Both the position numbers and the translations under genes were made by a program. From an uncultured Pelagibacteraceae bacterium (GTDB taxonomy: Bacteria; Pseudomonadota; Alphaproteobacteria; Pelagibacterales; Pelagibacteraceae): a DNA stretch of 64,000 nt. This document shows positions 10,317-19,764 of this stretch, in pieces (position 1 is the first letter of the stretch; each line of letters starts with the position of its first letter). The stretch spans positions 7,501-71,500 of the forward strand of contig CACIFV010000005.1 in NCBI GenBank assembly GCA_902586025.1, in the 5' to 3' direction. Below the pieces are notes generated by a model. It had not been told where the DNA came from. It saw nothing but the letters and a program-made list of their open reading frames with translations, and did no database searches.

Positions 10317-12851
10317 ATGCTTAATCCTTTAAACATTATTAGTAAATTTATTAAAAGTGGCAATCAAAAAGAATTAGACAGAATTCAAAAAATTGTAAAA
10401 GAGATTAATCTTCAAGAGAGTAAGGTTAGTAAATTTGAGGACAACAAGTTTCCTTTAAGAACAAATGAATTTGTCTCGAAATTAAAAGAAGGGGAAAAAT
10501 TAGAAGATATTTTACCTGAGGCATTTGCGTTAGTAAGAGAAGCTTCGAAACGAATTAATAACGAGAGACACTTTGATGTTCAGCTAATTGGTGGAATCGC
10601 TTTACATGAGAATAAGATTGCTGAGATGAAAACAGGTGAGGGCAAAACACTTACAATTGTTCTTGCAGCATATCTTAACGCATTAGAAAAAAAAGGTGTA
10701 CATATAGTTACTGTAAATGATTACCTAGCAAAAAGAGACAGTATCAATATGGGCAAAATATACAATTTTTTGGGTTTGAGCTGTGGATATATTAACTCAG
10801 ACCAGTCAGATGAGGAACGTAAAGAAAATTATAATAAAGATATAACTTATGCCACTAATAGTGAATTAGGTTTTGATTTTTTAAGAGACAACATGAAATA
10901 TTCAAAAAATGAGATGGTCTTGAGGAAGCATAATTTTGCAATAGTTGATGAGATAGACTCTTGTTTAATAGATGAGGCAAGAACTCCTTTGGTTATTTCT
11001 GGTGCAGCAGAAGATAAAACTATGCAATATATTGCTGTAGATAAATTAATTAAAAATTTGAAAAAAACAGACTTTGATTTAGATGAAAAAGAAAAAAATA
11101 TACTCTTAACAAATGAGGGAATAGATAATGTTGAAAAAATATTTTCTAATGCTGGTATTTTAAAAAATAACAATTTTTATGACCCAGAAAATTTACATTT
11201 AGTTCATCATGTAAACCAAGCATTAAGGGCAAATTATTTATTTGAGAATGGAAGAGATTACATAGTTAAAGATAATGAAATAATTATAATTGATGAACAG
11301 ACAGGTAGGCAATTGCCAGGAAGAAGATTTGGTGATGGACTTCATCAAAGTTTAGAGGCAAAAGAAAAAATAGAAGTTAAAGCTGAAAATCAAACATTGG
11401 CATCGATAACCTATCAGAACTTTTTTAAATTATATGAAAAATTAGCAGGTTGTACAGGAACAGCACAGACAGAGTCTGCAGAATTCTTTGAAATTTATAA
11501 CTTGCCAGTCTTACAGATACCTACAAACAAAGATATGATAAGAAATGATCTTAATGATCAAATCTTTAGAACAAGTTTAGAAAAAGATAATGCAATCATT
11601 CAAAAAATAAGTGAATGTCATAAAATTGGACAACCACTCTTGGTTTTTACTTCTAGCATAAATAAATCTGAACATTACTCAAATTTGTTAGAAAAAAAAA
11701 AAATAAAACATATTGTTTTGAATGCCAAAAACCATGAGAAAGAAGCAGAGATTATTGCAAACGCTGGCAAAATAAATTCCATAATTATTACTACAAGTAT
11801 ATCAGGTAGAGGTGTTGATATTAAGTTGGGTGGACAAGATCAATCCGAAAAGGAGGATGTAAAAAAAAGAGGAGGTTTATTTGTAATTGGGACAGAAAGA
11901 ATGGAAAGTAGGAGAGTAGATAATCAAGCGAGAGGACGATCAGGAAGACAGGGAGATGAAGGTAGTTCAATATTTTTTGTAAGTTTAGAAGATGATTTAA
12001 TGAGGCTGTTTGGCTCAGAAACTATGAATTCAATGCTAGAAAAACTTGGTCTTAAAGATGGTGAAAGCATTGATCATCCTTGGATAAATAAAGCAATTGA
12101 AAGAGCACAACAAAAAGTTGAAGCAAGAAACTTTGATATAAGGAAAACACTTATTAAGTTTGATAATGTTCTTAATGATCAAAGACATGTAATTTTTGAG
12201 CAACGAAAAAATGTAATAAATGGCAAAGAAAAGGAGAATTATTCGGATATTTTTCTTGAAGAGGTCTTGGAAAATTTAAAAAGACAAAAAATATTATACG
12301 AAAAATCTCCAAATTCTAAAGAATTTCCAAATGCATTAAAGCAGACTTTAGGTAAATCAGTAACTGATAATGAGTTAGGTGAAATTTTAAATTCAGATCT
12401 AAAAACAATGGAAAAAAAAATAAAGGATAAATTTATAAGTAATAGAGATGAAAGAAATAATTTATTAGGCATTGAACAAGGAAAAGAAATTGAAAAAAGA
12501 ATATTGGTACAAATTATAGATCAAAACTGGAAATCACATATTCAATATTTAGAGCAATTAAGACAAGTAATTGGTTTAAGATCTTATGGACAAAGAGATC
12601 CTTTGGTAGAATACAAAAAAGAAGCTTTTCTATTATTTGAAAATTTACTGGGAAAATTAAAAACTGATCTTGTAACAATGCTTCTAAATTTAAGAATAAT
12701 AGAAAAAGATGATAGTCAGACTAAAACAAGTGATAATATTAAGAATGATCCAAAATGCCTACTTGTAAAAAATAAAGAAGGAAAAATATCTAGAAATGAA
12801 AGATGTGAAGCTACTGGAAAAAAATTTAAAAATTGTTGCGGTGCCTTATAA
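10317..12851 (+). CDS. secA: Preprotein translocase ATPase SecA
   Basis: SecA drives proteins through SecYEG. The 844 residues carry Walker A (M-K-T-G-E-G-K-T near 102-110), the DEAD-like V-D-E-I-D-S motif, the preprotein cross-linking domain, helicase domain 2 with the A-R-G-R-S-G-R-Q-G-D motif, and a helical scaffold. The C-terminal SEC-C zinc tail is altered: where C-x-C is usual it reads C-E-A-T-G, so one of the four zinc ligands is missing although a terminal C-C remains. It ends one base from the converging accA stop. Confidence 0.98.
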   Translation: MLNPLNIISKFIKSGNQKELDRIQKIVKEINLQESKVSKFEDNKFPLRTNEFVSKLKEGEKLEDILPEAFALVREASKRINNERHFDVQLIGGIALHENKIAEMKTGEGKTLTIVLAAYLNALEKKGVHIVTVNDYLAKRDSINMGKIYNFLGLSCGYINSDQSDEERKENYNKDITYATNSELGFDFLRDNMKYSKNEMVLRKHNFAIVDEIDSCLIDEARTPLVISGAAEDKTMQYIAVDKLIKNLKKTDFDLDEKEKNILLTNEGIDNVEKIFSNAGILKNNNFYDPENLHLVHHVNQALRANYLFENGRDYIVKDNEIIIIDEQTGRQLPGRRFGDGLHQSLEAKEKIEVKAENQTLASITYQNFFKLYEKLAGCTGTAQTESAEFFEIYNLPVLQIPTNKDMIRNDLNDQIFRTSLEKDNAIIQKISECHKIGQPLLVFTSSINKSEHYSNLLEKKKIKHIVLNAKNHEKEAEIIANAGKINSIIITTSISGRGVDIKLGGQDQSEKEDVKKRGGLFVIGTERMESRRVDNQARGRSGRQGDEGSSIFFVSLEDDLMRLFGSETMNSMLEKLGLKDGESIDHPWINKAIERAQQKVEARNFDIRKTLIKFDNVLNDQRHVIFEQRKNVINGKEKENYSDIFLEEVLENLKRQKILYEKSPNSKEFPNALKQTLGKSVTDNELGEILNSDLKTMEKKIKDKFISNRDERNNLLGIEQGKEIEKRILVQIIDQNWKSHIQYLEQLRQVIGLRSYGQRDPLVEYKKEAFLLFENLLGKLKTDLVTMLLNLRIIEKDDSQTKTSDNIKNDPKCLLVKNKEGKISRNERCEATGKKFKNCCGAL

Positions 12852-12852
12852 A

Positions 12853-13959
12853 TTAAAAAATCACTGTTAATAAAATTAATAATAGAAGAATTGATGTAGT
12901 TGAAATAAATAATTTTTTATTAGTTTTAATTTTTAAAATCAAATTTTGAAAGAGATTATTTTTAATAGTAAGTTTATCTTGATTCGTTGCATTAGTGGTG
13001 AAGCCTTTATTCCTTCCAATATCTAAAAACTTATTCTTTCTTTGATTTAATATTTCTTCCTCATTTAACGTAAGAAATTTACTTAAGTTTCTATCAATAG
13101 CATTTCGTACATTATCTAAAATAAGATCTTTATCTCGATGCGCACCACCCAAAGGTTCGGGTATTATCTCATCTATAATTTCTAGTTTTAAAAGATCTTT
13201 CGCTGAAAGTTTCATTGCTTTCGCAGCTTCTAAAGTTTTTGTTGGATCTCGCCAAAGTATGGTTGCACATCCCTCTGGAGATATTACTGAATATATTGCA
13301 TTCTCTAACATCAATACTTTACTTGAAGAAGCTAATGCAATAGCACCACCAGAGCCTCCTTCGCCTATAATTATAGATAAAGTTGGAACAGTCAGTTGCA
13401 TAGAACATTCAATAGACTTTGCAATTGCTTCCGCTTGTCCTCTTTCTTCAGCACCAACTCCAGGGTATGCACCTGGAGTATCAACAAAATTAATAATTGG
13501 TATTTTGAATTTATTAGCTAAATTCATTAATCTTATTGTTTTTCTGTAACCTTCTGGTCTCATCATTCCAAAATTTCTCTCAATCCTTGTATCTAAATTT
13601 TCGCCCTTTTCCTGTCCTATTACTAAAACTGACTTAGAATTAAATTTACCAAAACCACATATTACAGACTTATCCTCTCCATAAAATCTATCCCCAGAAA
13701 GTGAAATAAATTCATCAAATAAATTATCAATAAAAAATTTTGATTTAGGTCTATCCTCGTGTCTTGCAACCAATGTTGTCTGCCATGCGTCTAGATTTGA
13801 ATATACATCGTTAAGTTTTTTATCTATTTCATTTTGTAAATCTGTTATTTTAGTTGTATCAACTTCTGAAATGCCGTCTTGATTATAAGGATCTTTTAAT
13901 TTATCTAATTCTGTTTCTAAGTTTTTTATATCTGTCTCAAAATTTAAATAATTTTTCAT
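12853..13959 (-). CDS. accA: Acetyl-CoA carboxylase carboxyltransferase alpha, membrane-tailed
   Basis: AccA, with AccD (at 35.5 kb), transfers the carboxyl group from biotin to acetyl-CoA in the first step of fatty-acid synthesis. I start it at the ATG at 13959 (368 residues), because the reading frame upstream to 14061 does not resemble AccA. The canonical protein ends near residue 318. About 50 further residues follow here: a Lys- and Asn-rich linker and then a strongly hydrophobic last 19 residues that would span a membrane. A C-terminal anchor like this is not part of normal AccA. The reading frame is uninterrupted. Confidence 0.95.
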   Translation of the reverse strand: MKNYLNFETDIKNLETELDKLKDPYNQDGISEVDTTKITDLQNEIDKKLNDVYSNLDAWQTTLVARHEDRPKSKFFIDNLFDEFISLSGDRFYGEDKSVICGFGKFNSKSVLVIGQEKGENLDTRIERNFGMMRPEGYRKTIRLMNLANKFKIPIINFVDTPGAYPGVGAEERGQAEAIAKSIECSMQLTVPTLSIIIGEGGSGGAIALASSSKVLMLENAIYSVISPEGCATILWRDPTKTLEAAKAMKLSAKDLLKLEIIDEIIPEPLGGAHRDKDLILDNVRNAIDRNLSKFLTLNEEEILNQRKNKFLDIGRNKGFTTNATNQDKLTIKNNLFQNLILKIKTNKKLFISTTSILLLLILLTVIF

Positions 13960-14106
13960 TGCTTTATTATATATAATTTTTTGGCGATAAAATGATGAAA
14001 TTACAAAAATTATATTCTTTTCGGATGAAAAATAACATTTTTTTAAATAAAGTAATGACATAATTTATTGATTATCATATACAACGGTTTCTAAATTTTA
14101 AAAATT

Positions 14107-16257
14107 ATGAGTGATTCATTTATTAAAATAAATACTTTATCTGTCTCTAAGAATTTAGCTGATTTTGTAAAAAATGAACTTCTTACAGGATTAGATGTTA
14201 ACGAAAAAGATTTCTGGGATGGATTTGATAAAAGTATTAATGAACTTGCGCCAATCAATAAAAAGTTATTAGAAGTTCGTGAAACTCTTCAATCTGAAAT
14301 TGATTTATGGTTAAAAAAAAACAGAAATGGAGAATTTAATTATCAAGAGTATAAGAATTTTTTAAAAGAAATTGGATATTTAAAAGAAGAAGGGAATGAT
14401 TTCAAAATAGATACCAAAAAGCTTGATCGTGAAATTTCAAGCATTGCAGGTCCTCAACTTGTAGTTCCTATAATGAACTCTAGATATACATTAAATGCTG
14501 CTAATGCTAGGTGGGTGAGTCTTTACGATAGTTTATATGGAACAGATTTAATTGAGTCAGAAGAAACCGGAAGTCAAAAGTATGATCCTCTAAGAGGACA
14601 AGAGGTAATAAGATATGCACGTGATTTTCTAAATGACCACTTCTCTATCAATGAAATTCATTGGAAAGATATAAATGGATTTAAAATAAAGGGAAGTGAC
14701 TTGAAAATTTTAAAAGATGATAAAGAGTTTGAGCTAATAGATAAAAATAAATTTATTGGATACAGAGGAGAGCCTAATAATCCAACAACAATAATTTTAG
14801 AAAATAATAATTTAAAAATTGAGATAATAATTAACCCAAAAGCATTTAGTGCTGTTCAAGATGCTGCGGGAATAAGTGACATAATTATAGAATCTGCAAT
14901 ATCTACAATATGTGATAACGAAGATAGTGTTGCAGCAGTAGATTCAGAAGATAAAATATTATGTTACAGAAATTGGTTGGGTTTGATGAAAGGAACTCTA
15001 AAATCTGTCTTCGAAAAGGATGGAAAAACTTTAGAAAGAAAACTAAATCCAGATAGAAGTTATATTTCAAAAGATAATAAAAAAGAAAAATTACATGGTA
15101 GAAGCTTACTTTTAATTAGGAATGTTGGTCATCTAATGACTAATTCAGCAATTATTTTAGAAGATGGTTCTGAGGTCCCAGAAGGTATCATGGATGCATT
15201 TATTACAACTGCTGCAGCAATTCATGATTTAAAAAGAAAAGGTAACTCAAGAACTGGATCTATATACATTGTAAAACCGAAAATGCATGGACCTGAGGAG
15301 ACTGCTTTTACAGATAAAATATTCACAAGAGTTGAAGAAGTATTAAAACTTGAAAAGAATACGATTAAATGCGGTATTATGGATGAAGAGAGAAGAACGT
15401 CTGTAAACTTAAAAGAATGTATTAGAACATTAAAAAGCAGGGTTTTTTTCATTAATACAGGTTTTTTAGACAGAACTGGAGATGAAATGCATACATCAAT
15501 GGAAGCGGGTCCAATGATAAAAAAAGGTGACATGAAAAAATCTAAGTGGATAGCTGCTTATGAAGATAACAATGTTGATGTTGGTTTAAAATGTGGATTT
15601 TCAGGTGTTGCACAAATTGGTAAGGGTATGTGGGCTATGCCAGATAAAATGAAAGATATGATAGATCAAAAAATATCACATCTTGAAGCCGGTGCGAATT
15701 GCGCTTGGGTACCATCTCCAACAGCAGCTTCTTTACATGCAATGCATTACCATAAGTTAAACATTTTTGAAAAGCACAAAAAATTAAATGAAAATAAAAT
15801 TAATTACATTGATAATTTATTAAAGATACCAATTGCAGATAGACCTAATTGGAGCAAAGAAGAAATAAATAATGAGTTATGTAACTCAGCTCAAACAATA
15901 TTAGGATATGTTGTTAGATGGGTAGATCAAGGGATAGGGTGCTCTAAAGTTCCAGACATAAATAATGTTGGATTAATGGAGGATAGAGCAACACTAAGAA
16001 TATCATCACAACATATAGCAAACTGGTTACATCATGGTATTTGCTCAAATAGACAAGTTTTAGAAATTCTAAAAAAAATGGCAAAGATTGTTGATAAACA
16101 AAATCAAGGAGATTCAGAATATCAAAATATGTCACCTAATTTCGACAAATCAATCTCTTTTAAGGCAGCATGTGAATTGATTTTCCATGGCAAATCGCAA
16201 CCATCGGGCTATACTGAACCTCTATTACATTTGAATAGGTTAATTAAAAAAAGTTAA
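14107..16257 (+). CDS. glcB: Malate synthase G
   Basis: Malate synthase condenses glyoxylate with acetyl-CoA to give malate. At 716 residues it is the long G isoform, a TIM barrel with an inserted domain. Recognisable blocks include the H-G-R-S-L-L-L-I-R-N-V-G-H-L-M segment, the G-I-M-D-E-E-R-R-T-S-V-N region, and the C-terminal block with the catalytic Asp in N-N-V-G-L-M-E-D-R-A-T-L-R. Pelagibacter glcB has been reported to be under a glycine riboswitch. The 147 bases between accA and glcB here contain no glycine-aptamer core that I can recognise. It converges on recR with an 8-base gap. Confidence 0.97.
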   Translation: MSDSFIKINTLSVSKNLADFVKNELLTGLDVNEKDFWDGFDKSINELAPINKKLLEVRETLQSEIDLWLKKNRNGEFNYQEYKNFLKEIGYLKEEGNDFKIDTKKLDREISSIAGPQLVVPIMNSRYTLNAANARWVSLYDSLYGTDLIESEETGSQKYDPLRGQEVIRYARDFLNDHFSINEIHWKDINGFKIKGSDLKILKDDKEFELIDKNKFIGYRGEPNNPTTIILENNNLKIEIIINPKAFSAVQDAAGISDIIIESAISTICDNEDSVAAVDSEDKILCYRNWLGLMKGTLKSVFEKDGKTLERKLNPDRSYISKDNKKEKLHGRSLLLIRNVGHLMTNSAIILEDGSEVPEGIMDAFITTAAAIHDLKRKGNSRTGSIYIVKPKMHGPEETAFTDKIFTRVEEVLKLEKNTIKCGIMDEERRTSVNLKECIRTLKSRVFFINTGFLDRTGDEMHTSMEAGPMIKKGDMKKSKWIAAYEDNNVDVGLKCGFSGVAQIGKGMWAMPDKMKDMIDQKISHLEAGANCAWVPSPTAASLHAMHYHKLNIFEKHKKLNENKINYIDNLLKIPIADRPNWSKEEINNELCNSAQTILGYVVRWVDQGIGCSKVPDINNVGLMEDRATLRISSQHIANWLHHGICSNRQVLEILKKMAKIVDKQNQGDSEYQNMSPNFDKSISFKAACELIFHGKSQPSGYTEPLLHLNRLIKKS

Positions 16258-16265
16258 TTACTAAT

Positions 16266-16874
16266 TTATAAATCTCTTCTATTTTTAAAGGCAGATATAA
16301 GCGTTCCGTCATCTGAAGTTTCTATTTCTCCTCCAACAGGCAAACCTTGAGCTAATTTTGAAATTTTTACATTTGTATTTTTTAAACTATCCTGAATGTA
16401 AAAAGCAGTGGTTTGCCCTTCAACGGTAGCGCTTGTTGCTAAAATCACTTCATCAATATTATCATTTTTTATTCTTTCAATTAAAGAATTAATTAGCAAA
16501 TTTTCTCTATTATTGGTGTTATCGGTATCAGAAATCGTGCCACCTAAAATATGATAATAACCTTGAAAAATAGATGAACTTTCTATTGCCCATTGATCTG
16601 AAATGTTCTCGACTACACAAATTTTATCATATTTTTTTTCTACTAAACTACATTTATTATATTGGCAATTAATTGTATTAGGTTTTAATGTTCCACAAAT
16701 TTTACAACGTTCAATATTTTTTATTACCTGACTTAAATTATTTGCCAAAGGTCTTAATATTTCTTGACGGTTATTAATCATTTTTAAAATTATTCTTTTT
16801 GCAGACTTTGGTCCAAGACCTGGTAATTTAGATATTAATTTAATTAAATTTTCTATTTCGGGAAGATCTTGCAT
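16266..16874 (-). CDS. recR: Recombination mediator RecR
   Basis: RecR works with RecO and RecF to load RecA on gapped DNA. The 202 residues show the helix-hairpin-helix K-L-P-G-L-G-P-K-S-A-K-R near 15-26 and a four-Cys zinc motif (C-x2-C pair near 57-60, further Cys near 69 and 75). A Toprim domain follows, with the T-V-E-G-Q-T-T-A motif. It is the last gene of the SRP RNA-dnaX-ybaB-recR run, 4 bases after ybaB. Confidence 0.97.
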   Translation of the reverse strand: MQDLPEIENLIKLISKLPGLGPKSAKRIILKMINNRQEILRPLANNLSQVIKNIERCKICGTLKPNTINCQYNKCSLVEKKYDKICVVENISDQWAIESSSIFQGYYHILGGTISDTDNTNNRENLLINSLIERIKNDNIDEVILATSATVEGQTTAFYIQDSLKNTNVKISKLAQGLPVGGEIETSDDGTLISAFKNRRDL

Positions 16875-16878
16875 TTAA

Positions 16879-17196
16879 TTATAAAGGCCACTTAAATCCA
16901 GGCACCCCTAATCCACCAGTTGCTTTAGACATTTCTTCAGAGGTTTTTGATTTTAATTTACTCTTTGCATCGTTATGTGCTGCAATTATTAAATCCTGAA
17001 TTATTTCTTTATCTTCCTTAAGTACATTATCACTTAATATAATTTTGGTTATTTCACCCTCACCGTTTAATAAAATAGTGACTGAGTCGCCTCCTGATAC
17101 CCCTTTAACTTCAATTTTTTTTAGACTCTCGTGACTTTCTCTCATTCTTTTTTCTATCTCTTTTGCTTTTTCTAGAATTTTATTAAAATCAGTCAT
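16879..17196 (-). CDS. ybaB: YbaB/EbfC nucleoid-associated protein
   Basis: A small DNA-binding protein of the YbaB/EbfC family, usually found between dnaX and recR. I start it at the ATG at 17196 (M-T-D-F-N-K-I-L), giving 105 residues, rather than at the upstream ATG that would add six residues. With this start it overlaps dnaX by 8 bases. The conserved C-terminal G-G-L-G-V-P-G-F-K-W-P-L end is present. It acts as a dimer on DNA; a specific role in this organism is not known. Confidence 0.95.
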   Translation of the reverse strand: MTDFNKILEKAKEIEKRMRESHESLKKIEVKGVSGGDSVTILLNGEGEITKIILSDNVLKEDKEIIQDLIIAAHNDAKSKLKSKTSEEMSKATGGLGVPGFKWPL

Positions 17197-18793
17197 CTTT
17201 TTTTTTAATATCAATTAATTCAATATCTGGAATAATTTTCAATAAATTTTTAAATTTTTGTGATTGCTTAAATTCTTTTTTTTTTATTTCCTTATTGTTT
17301 TTAATTTGATTTTTTTTTGAAATTTCTCCTTTTTTTTTTGAAAAAGTAATTATCCATCGAATATTTGTCCATTCATATAATTTTTCTGTTAAATTTTTAA
17401 CAAATTTATTATCTAATCTATTGTTAAATGAAATCTCGATTCTATTGTTTGCAAAAGAAACTAGGTTAACATTATTTTCTAATTCATATTTGAGTTCCAT
17501 CTCTTTATTTTTTAAGCAAATTTGGATTAAATCTTCCAAATTATTTATTTCATTCTTATCTTCGTTGTCAATTTTTTCCTTTTCTTGCTTTATATTTTTT
17601 ATTTGACTAACAGCATCTTGATTATTTAGACTATTGTCATCTTTAGAAAAGTTACTTTTCTCAATATTATCATAAATTTTCTTTTGATTTTTTTTTATTA
17701 AATACATTAATTGTATTAAAAACATTTCAATTAGTAAGTTTGGATTATTAACTAGATTAATTTCTTTAATTGTTTTTAGAGTAAATTCCCAAAACAATAA
17801 AATGTCACTCTGATATAATTTATTCGATAATAAATTAATATTCTTATAATCAGTATCATTTAACAAAAAGTTTGTACCTTCGCTTTTTATATATTTTATA
17901 TTTTTTATATAATAAAGAATTTCTAAAAATTCGTTTAGAAAATTTTTTGGCTCAATACCAGAATTATATAAGGCTCTGTAATGTTTTATTGAGGACTCTT
18001 CATTTCCTTCAAACAACAAATTAATAAGATCAATATAAGAACTTTTATTAACATAGCCGAAAATGCTCTGCACATTCTCGAGTTTTAATAAATCTCCATT
18101 ATTTGAGATTAAAGCTCTATCTAGTAAGGATAGTGAATCTCTTACTGATCCCTCAGAAATTTTTACTATGAGCTTTATTGCATCATCTTCAACTTTTTTT
18201 TCTTCTTTTTTAATCACAATTTTTAAATAATTAAATAGTTCCTCTGAATTAATTCTTGACAGATCGTAACGCTGACATCTTGATACTACTGTTATGGGTA
18301 TCTTTTTCACCTCCGTGGTTGCGAAGATAAATTTTAAATATGATGGTGGTTCCTCTAGTGTTTTAAGTAATGCGTTAAATGCTTGTTTACTAAGCATATG
18401 CACTTCATCAATTATAAAAACTTTAAATTTAGATATAGATGGAGAATATCTTGAAAACTCAATCAACTCTCTAACATCATCAACACCAGTTTTACTTGCT
18501 GCATCTATTTCTAAAACATCTATGTGATTTGAATTTGTTATAGACTCACAATTTGAACAAAAGTTATTTTCACATAAGTTTTCTACACCATTATTACAAT
18601 TTAATGCCTTGGCAACAATCCTTGCAAATGTTGTTTTCCCAATACCTCTAATTCCTGTAAATAAATATGCATTAGATGACTTATTATTTTTTATTGAATT
18701 AAAAATCGCAGTCGAAATTTCATAATGTCCAATAAGATCTTTAAAATTTTGAGGTCTATATTTTAAGGCCAGAATTTGAGATTTATTTTTCAT
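17189..18793 (-). CDS. dnaX: DNA polymerase III subunit gamma/tau
   Basis: The clamp-loader ATPase of the replicative polymerase. I start it at the ATG at 18793 (534 residues, M-K-N-K-S-Q-I-L-A-L-K-Y-R-P). Upstream codons in the same frame lie inside the SRP RNA gene. Visible are Walker A (G-I-R-G-I-G-K-T-T), a Cys-rich zinc insert of four Cys, the D-E-V-H-M Walker B, and the S-R-C-Q-R sensor region. The C-terminal third is low-complexity and Lys/Asn-rich, so the tau-specific part is barely recognisable. The start codon comes 4 bases after the SRP RNA, with no Shine-Dalgarno sequence in the gap. Confidence 0.97.
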   Translation of the reverse strand: MKNKSQILALKYRPQNFKDLIGHYEISTAIFNSIKNNKSSNAYLFTGIRGIGKTTFARIVAKALNCNNGVENLCENNFCSNCESITNSNHIDVLEIDAASKTGVDDVRELIEFSRYSPSISKFKVFIIDEVHMLSKQAFNALLKTLEEPPSYLKFIFATTEVKKIPITVVSRCQRYDLSRINSEELFNYLKIVIKKEEKKVEDDAIKLIVKISEGSVRDSLSLLDRALISNNGDLLKLENVQSIFGYVNKSSYIDLINLLFEGNEESSIKHYRALYNSGIEPKNFLNEFLEILYYIKNIKYIKSEGTNFLLNDTDYKNINLLSNKLYQSDILLFWEFTLKTIKEINLVNNPNLLIEMFLIQLMYLIKKNQKKIYDNIEKSNFSKDDNSLNNQDAVSQIKNIKQEKEKIDNEDKNEINNLEDLIQICLKNKEMELKYELENNVNLVSFANNRIEISFNNRLDNKFVKNLTEKLYEWTNIRWIITFSKKKGEISKKNQIKNNKEIKKKEFKQSQKFKNLLKIIPDIELIDIKKKDD

Positions 18794-18797
18794 AAAA

Positions 18798-18885
18798 GGA
18801 GACCAACCAACCTGGAAAAAACTCATTACCCTTGCTCTTTTTCAAGCCTGGGGGAGTTGATGGTAATCCCACCTGGAAGGCCTCC
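18798..18885 (-). ncRNA. ffs: Signal recognition particle RNA (small, 4.5S type)
   Basis: About 88 bases on the minus strand fold into one long hairpin. The tip carries the SRP core: a C-A-G-G side, a CUU/AAG stem, a GAAA tetraloop at 18840-18843, and the A-G-C-A side, matching the E. coli core with covarying stem bases. Below it, AACUC pairs with GAGUU and CCC with GGG. The ends GGAGGCC and GGUCUCC pair. The place just upstream of dnaX is typical of alphaproteobacteria. With Ffh it targets membrane proteins to the Sec machinery. Ends are estimated from the terminal stem. Confidence 0.93.
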
Positions 18886-18891
18886 AAATCT

Positions 18892-18920
18892 ATTATAACA
18901 ATAATTTTTTCTAATCTACA
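18892..18920 (-). promoter_or_regulatory. SRP RNA promoter
   Basis: On the minus strand a perfect TATAAT -10 (18892-18897) lies 6 bases upstream of the RNA 5' end. An 18-base spacer separates it from a TTGTAG -35 element at about 18916-18921. The same -35 and spacing recur in front of aroK. It sits in the 41-base gap after pheA. Confidence 0.7.
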
Positions 18921-18926
18921 ATAAAG

Positions 18927-19760
18927 TTAATTTTTTTTTTCTCTGAATTTATGAGCCTTATAAACACCTAAAACGTGCATGTCCTCACAGTGAAAAGCTA
19001 ATTCCTCTAAAGAACTTTTAATTTTTTTCTCATCTAAATGACCGTCAATATCACATAAAAAGAAGAATGATGAAAAGGAATTTTTTTCAGGAAAACTTTG
19101 TAGTTTAGTCATATTCACACCGTTAATTGCAAAACCTGATAATGCTGAATATAAAGCAGCAGGTTTATCTCTTAGCTTAAACAAAAAAGAAGTGATATAT
19201 TTATCTTTATCAACTTCTGGCTGTATAATATCTTTGCCCATGATTAAAAATCTAGTGTAGTTGTTATCATCATCTTGAATATTTTTTTTTAATATTTCAA
19301 GATTATATATTTCTGCACTCAGCTTTGACGCTATAGCACCCTTGGTTTTATCTTGAACTTCAGCAATATATTTGGCAGACCCTGCGGTATCTGCTCTAAC
19401 ATTAGCTGATAAGTTATTTTTTTTTAGAAATTCAGAAGCTTGACTCAAAGCTTGAGCGTGTGAATAAACATTTTTTATATCCTTCAATTTGGAGCCTCTT
19501 AAACCAATCAAATTATGATTTATTGGAAAAAAAAATTCTTCATAAATATTTAATCTGTATTTAAATATTAAATATTCAACCCCAATGTTTCCAGTAGTTT
19601 TATTCGACTCTGGTATAATAGCTCTAATATTACTATCCAAAGTCGCTTTCTCAAAGCATTCATCAAACGTTTTGCAAGATATAGTTTCTATGCCAGGGTA
19701 CATGTGCTTAGCACAGCTTTCGCTGTAACTTCCTGCTATACCTTGATAAGCTATTTTCAT
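18927..19760 (-). CDS. pheA: Prephenate dehydratase
   Basis: PheA converts prephenate to phenylpyruvate, the committed step to phenylalanine. The 277-residue protein lacks a chorismate mutase domain, the usual alphaproteobacterial form. It has the N-terminal Y-Q-G-I-A-G-S-Y-S-E motif, the catalytic T-R-F in N-Y-T-R-F-L (about 167-172), and a C-terminal ACT domain (about 185-275) that probably senses Phe. It follows kdsB with a 4-base gap. Confidence 0.97.
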   Translation of the reverse strand: MKIAYQGIAGSYSESCAKHMYPGIETISCKTFDECFEKATLDSNIRAIIPESNKTTGNIGVEYLIFKYRLNIYEEFFFPINHNLIGLRGSKLKDIKNVYSHAQALSQASEFLKKNNLSANVRADTAGSAKYIAEVQDKTKGAIASKLSAEIYNLEILKKNIQDDDNNYTRFLIMGKDIIQPEVDKDKYITSFLFKLRDKPAALYSALSGFAINGVNMTKLQSFPEKNSFSSFFFLCDIDGHLDEKKIKSSLEELAFHCEDMHVLGVYKAHKFREKKN

Positions 19761-19764
19761 TTTC

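Noticed and set aside
13960..14061. A longer AccA beginning at 14061
   Set aside because: The added 34 residues show no similarity to AccA and would use up the spacer needed for glcB and accA promoters.
18794..18826. A longer DnaX beginning at 18826
   Set aside because: The additional codons lie in the SRP RNA stem, and DnaX homology starts at the ATG at 18793.
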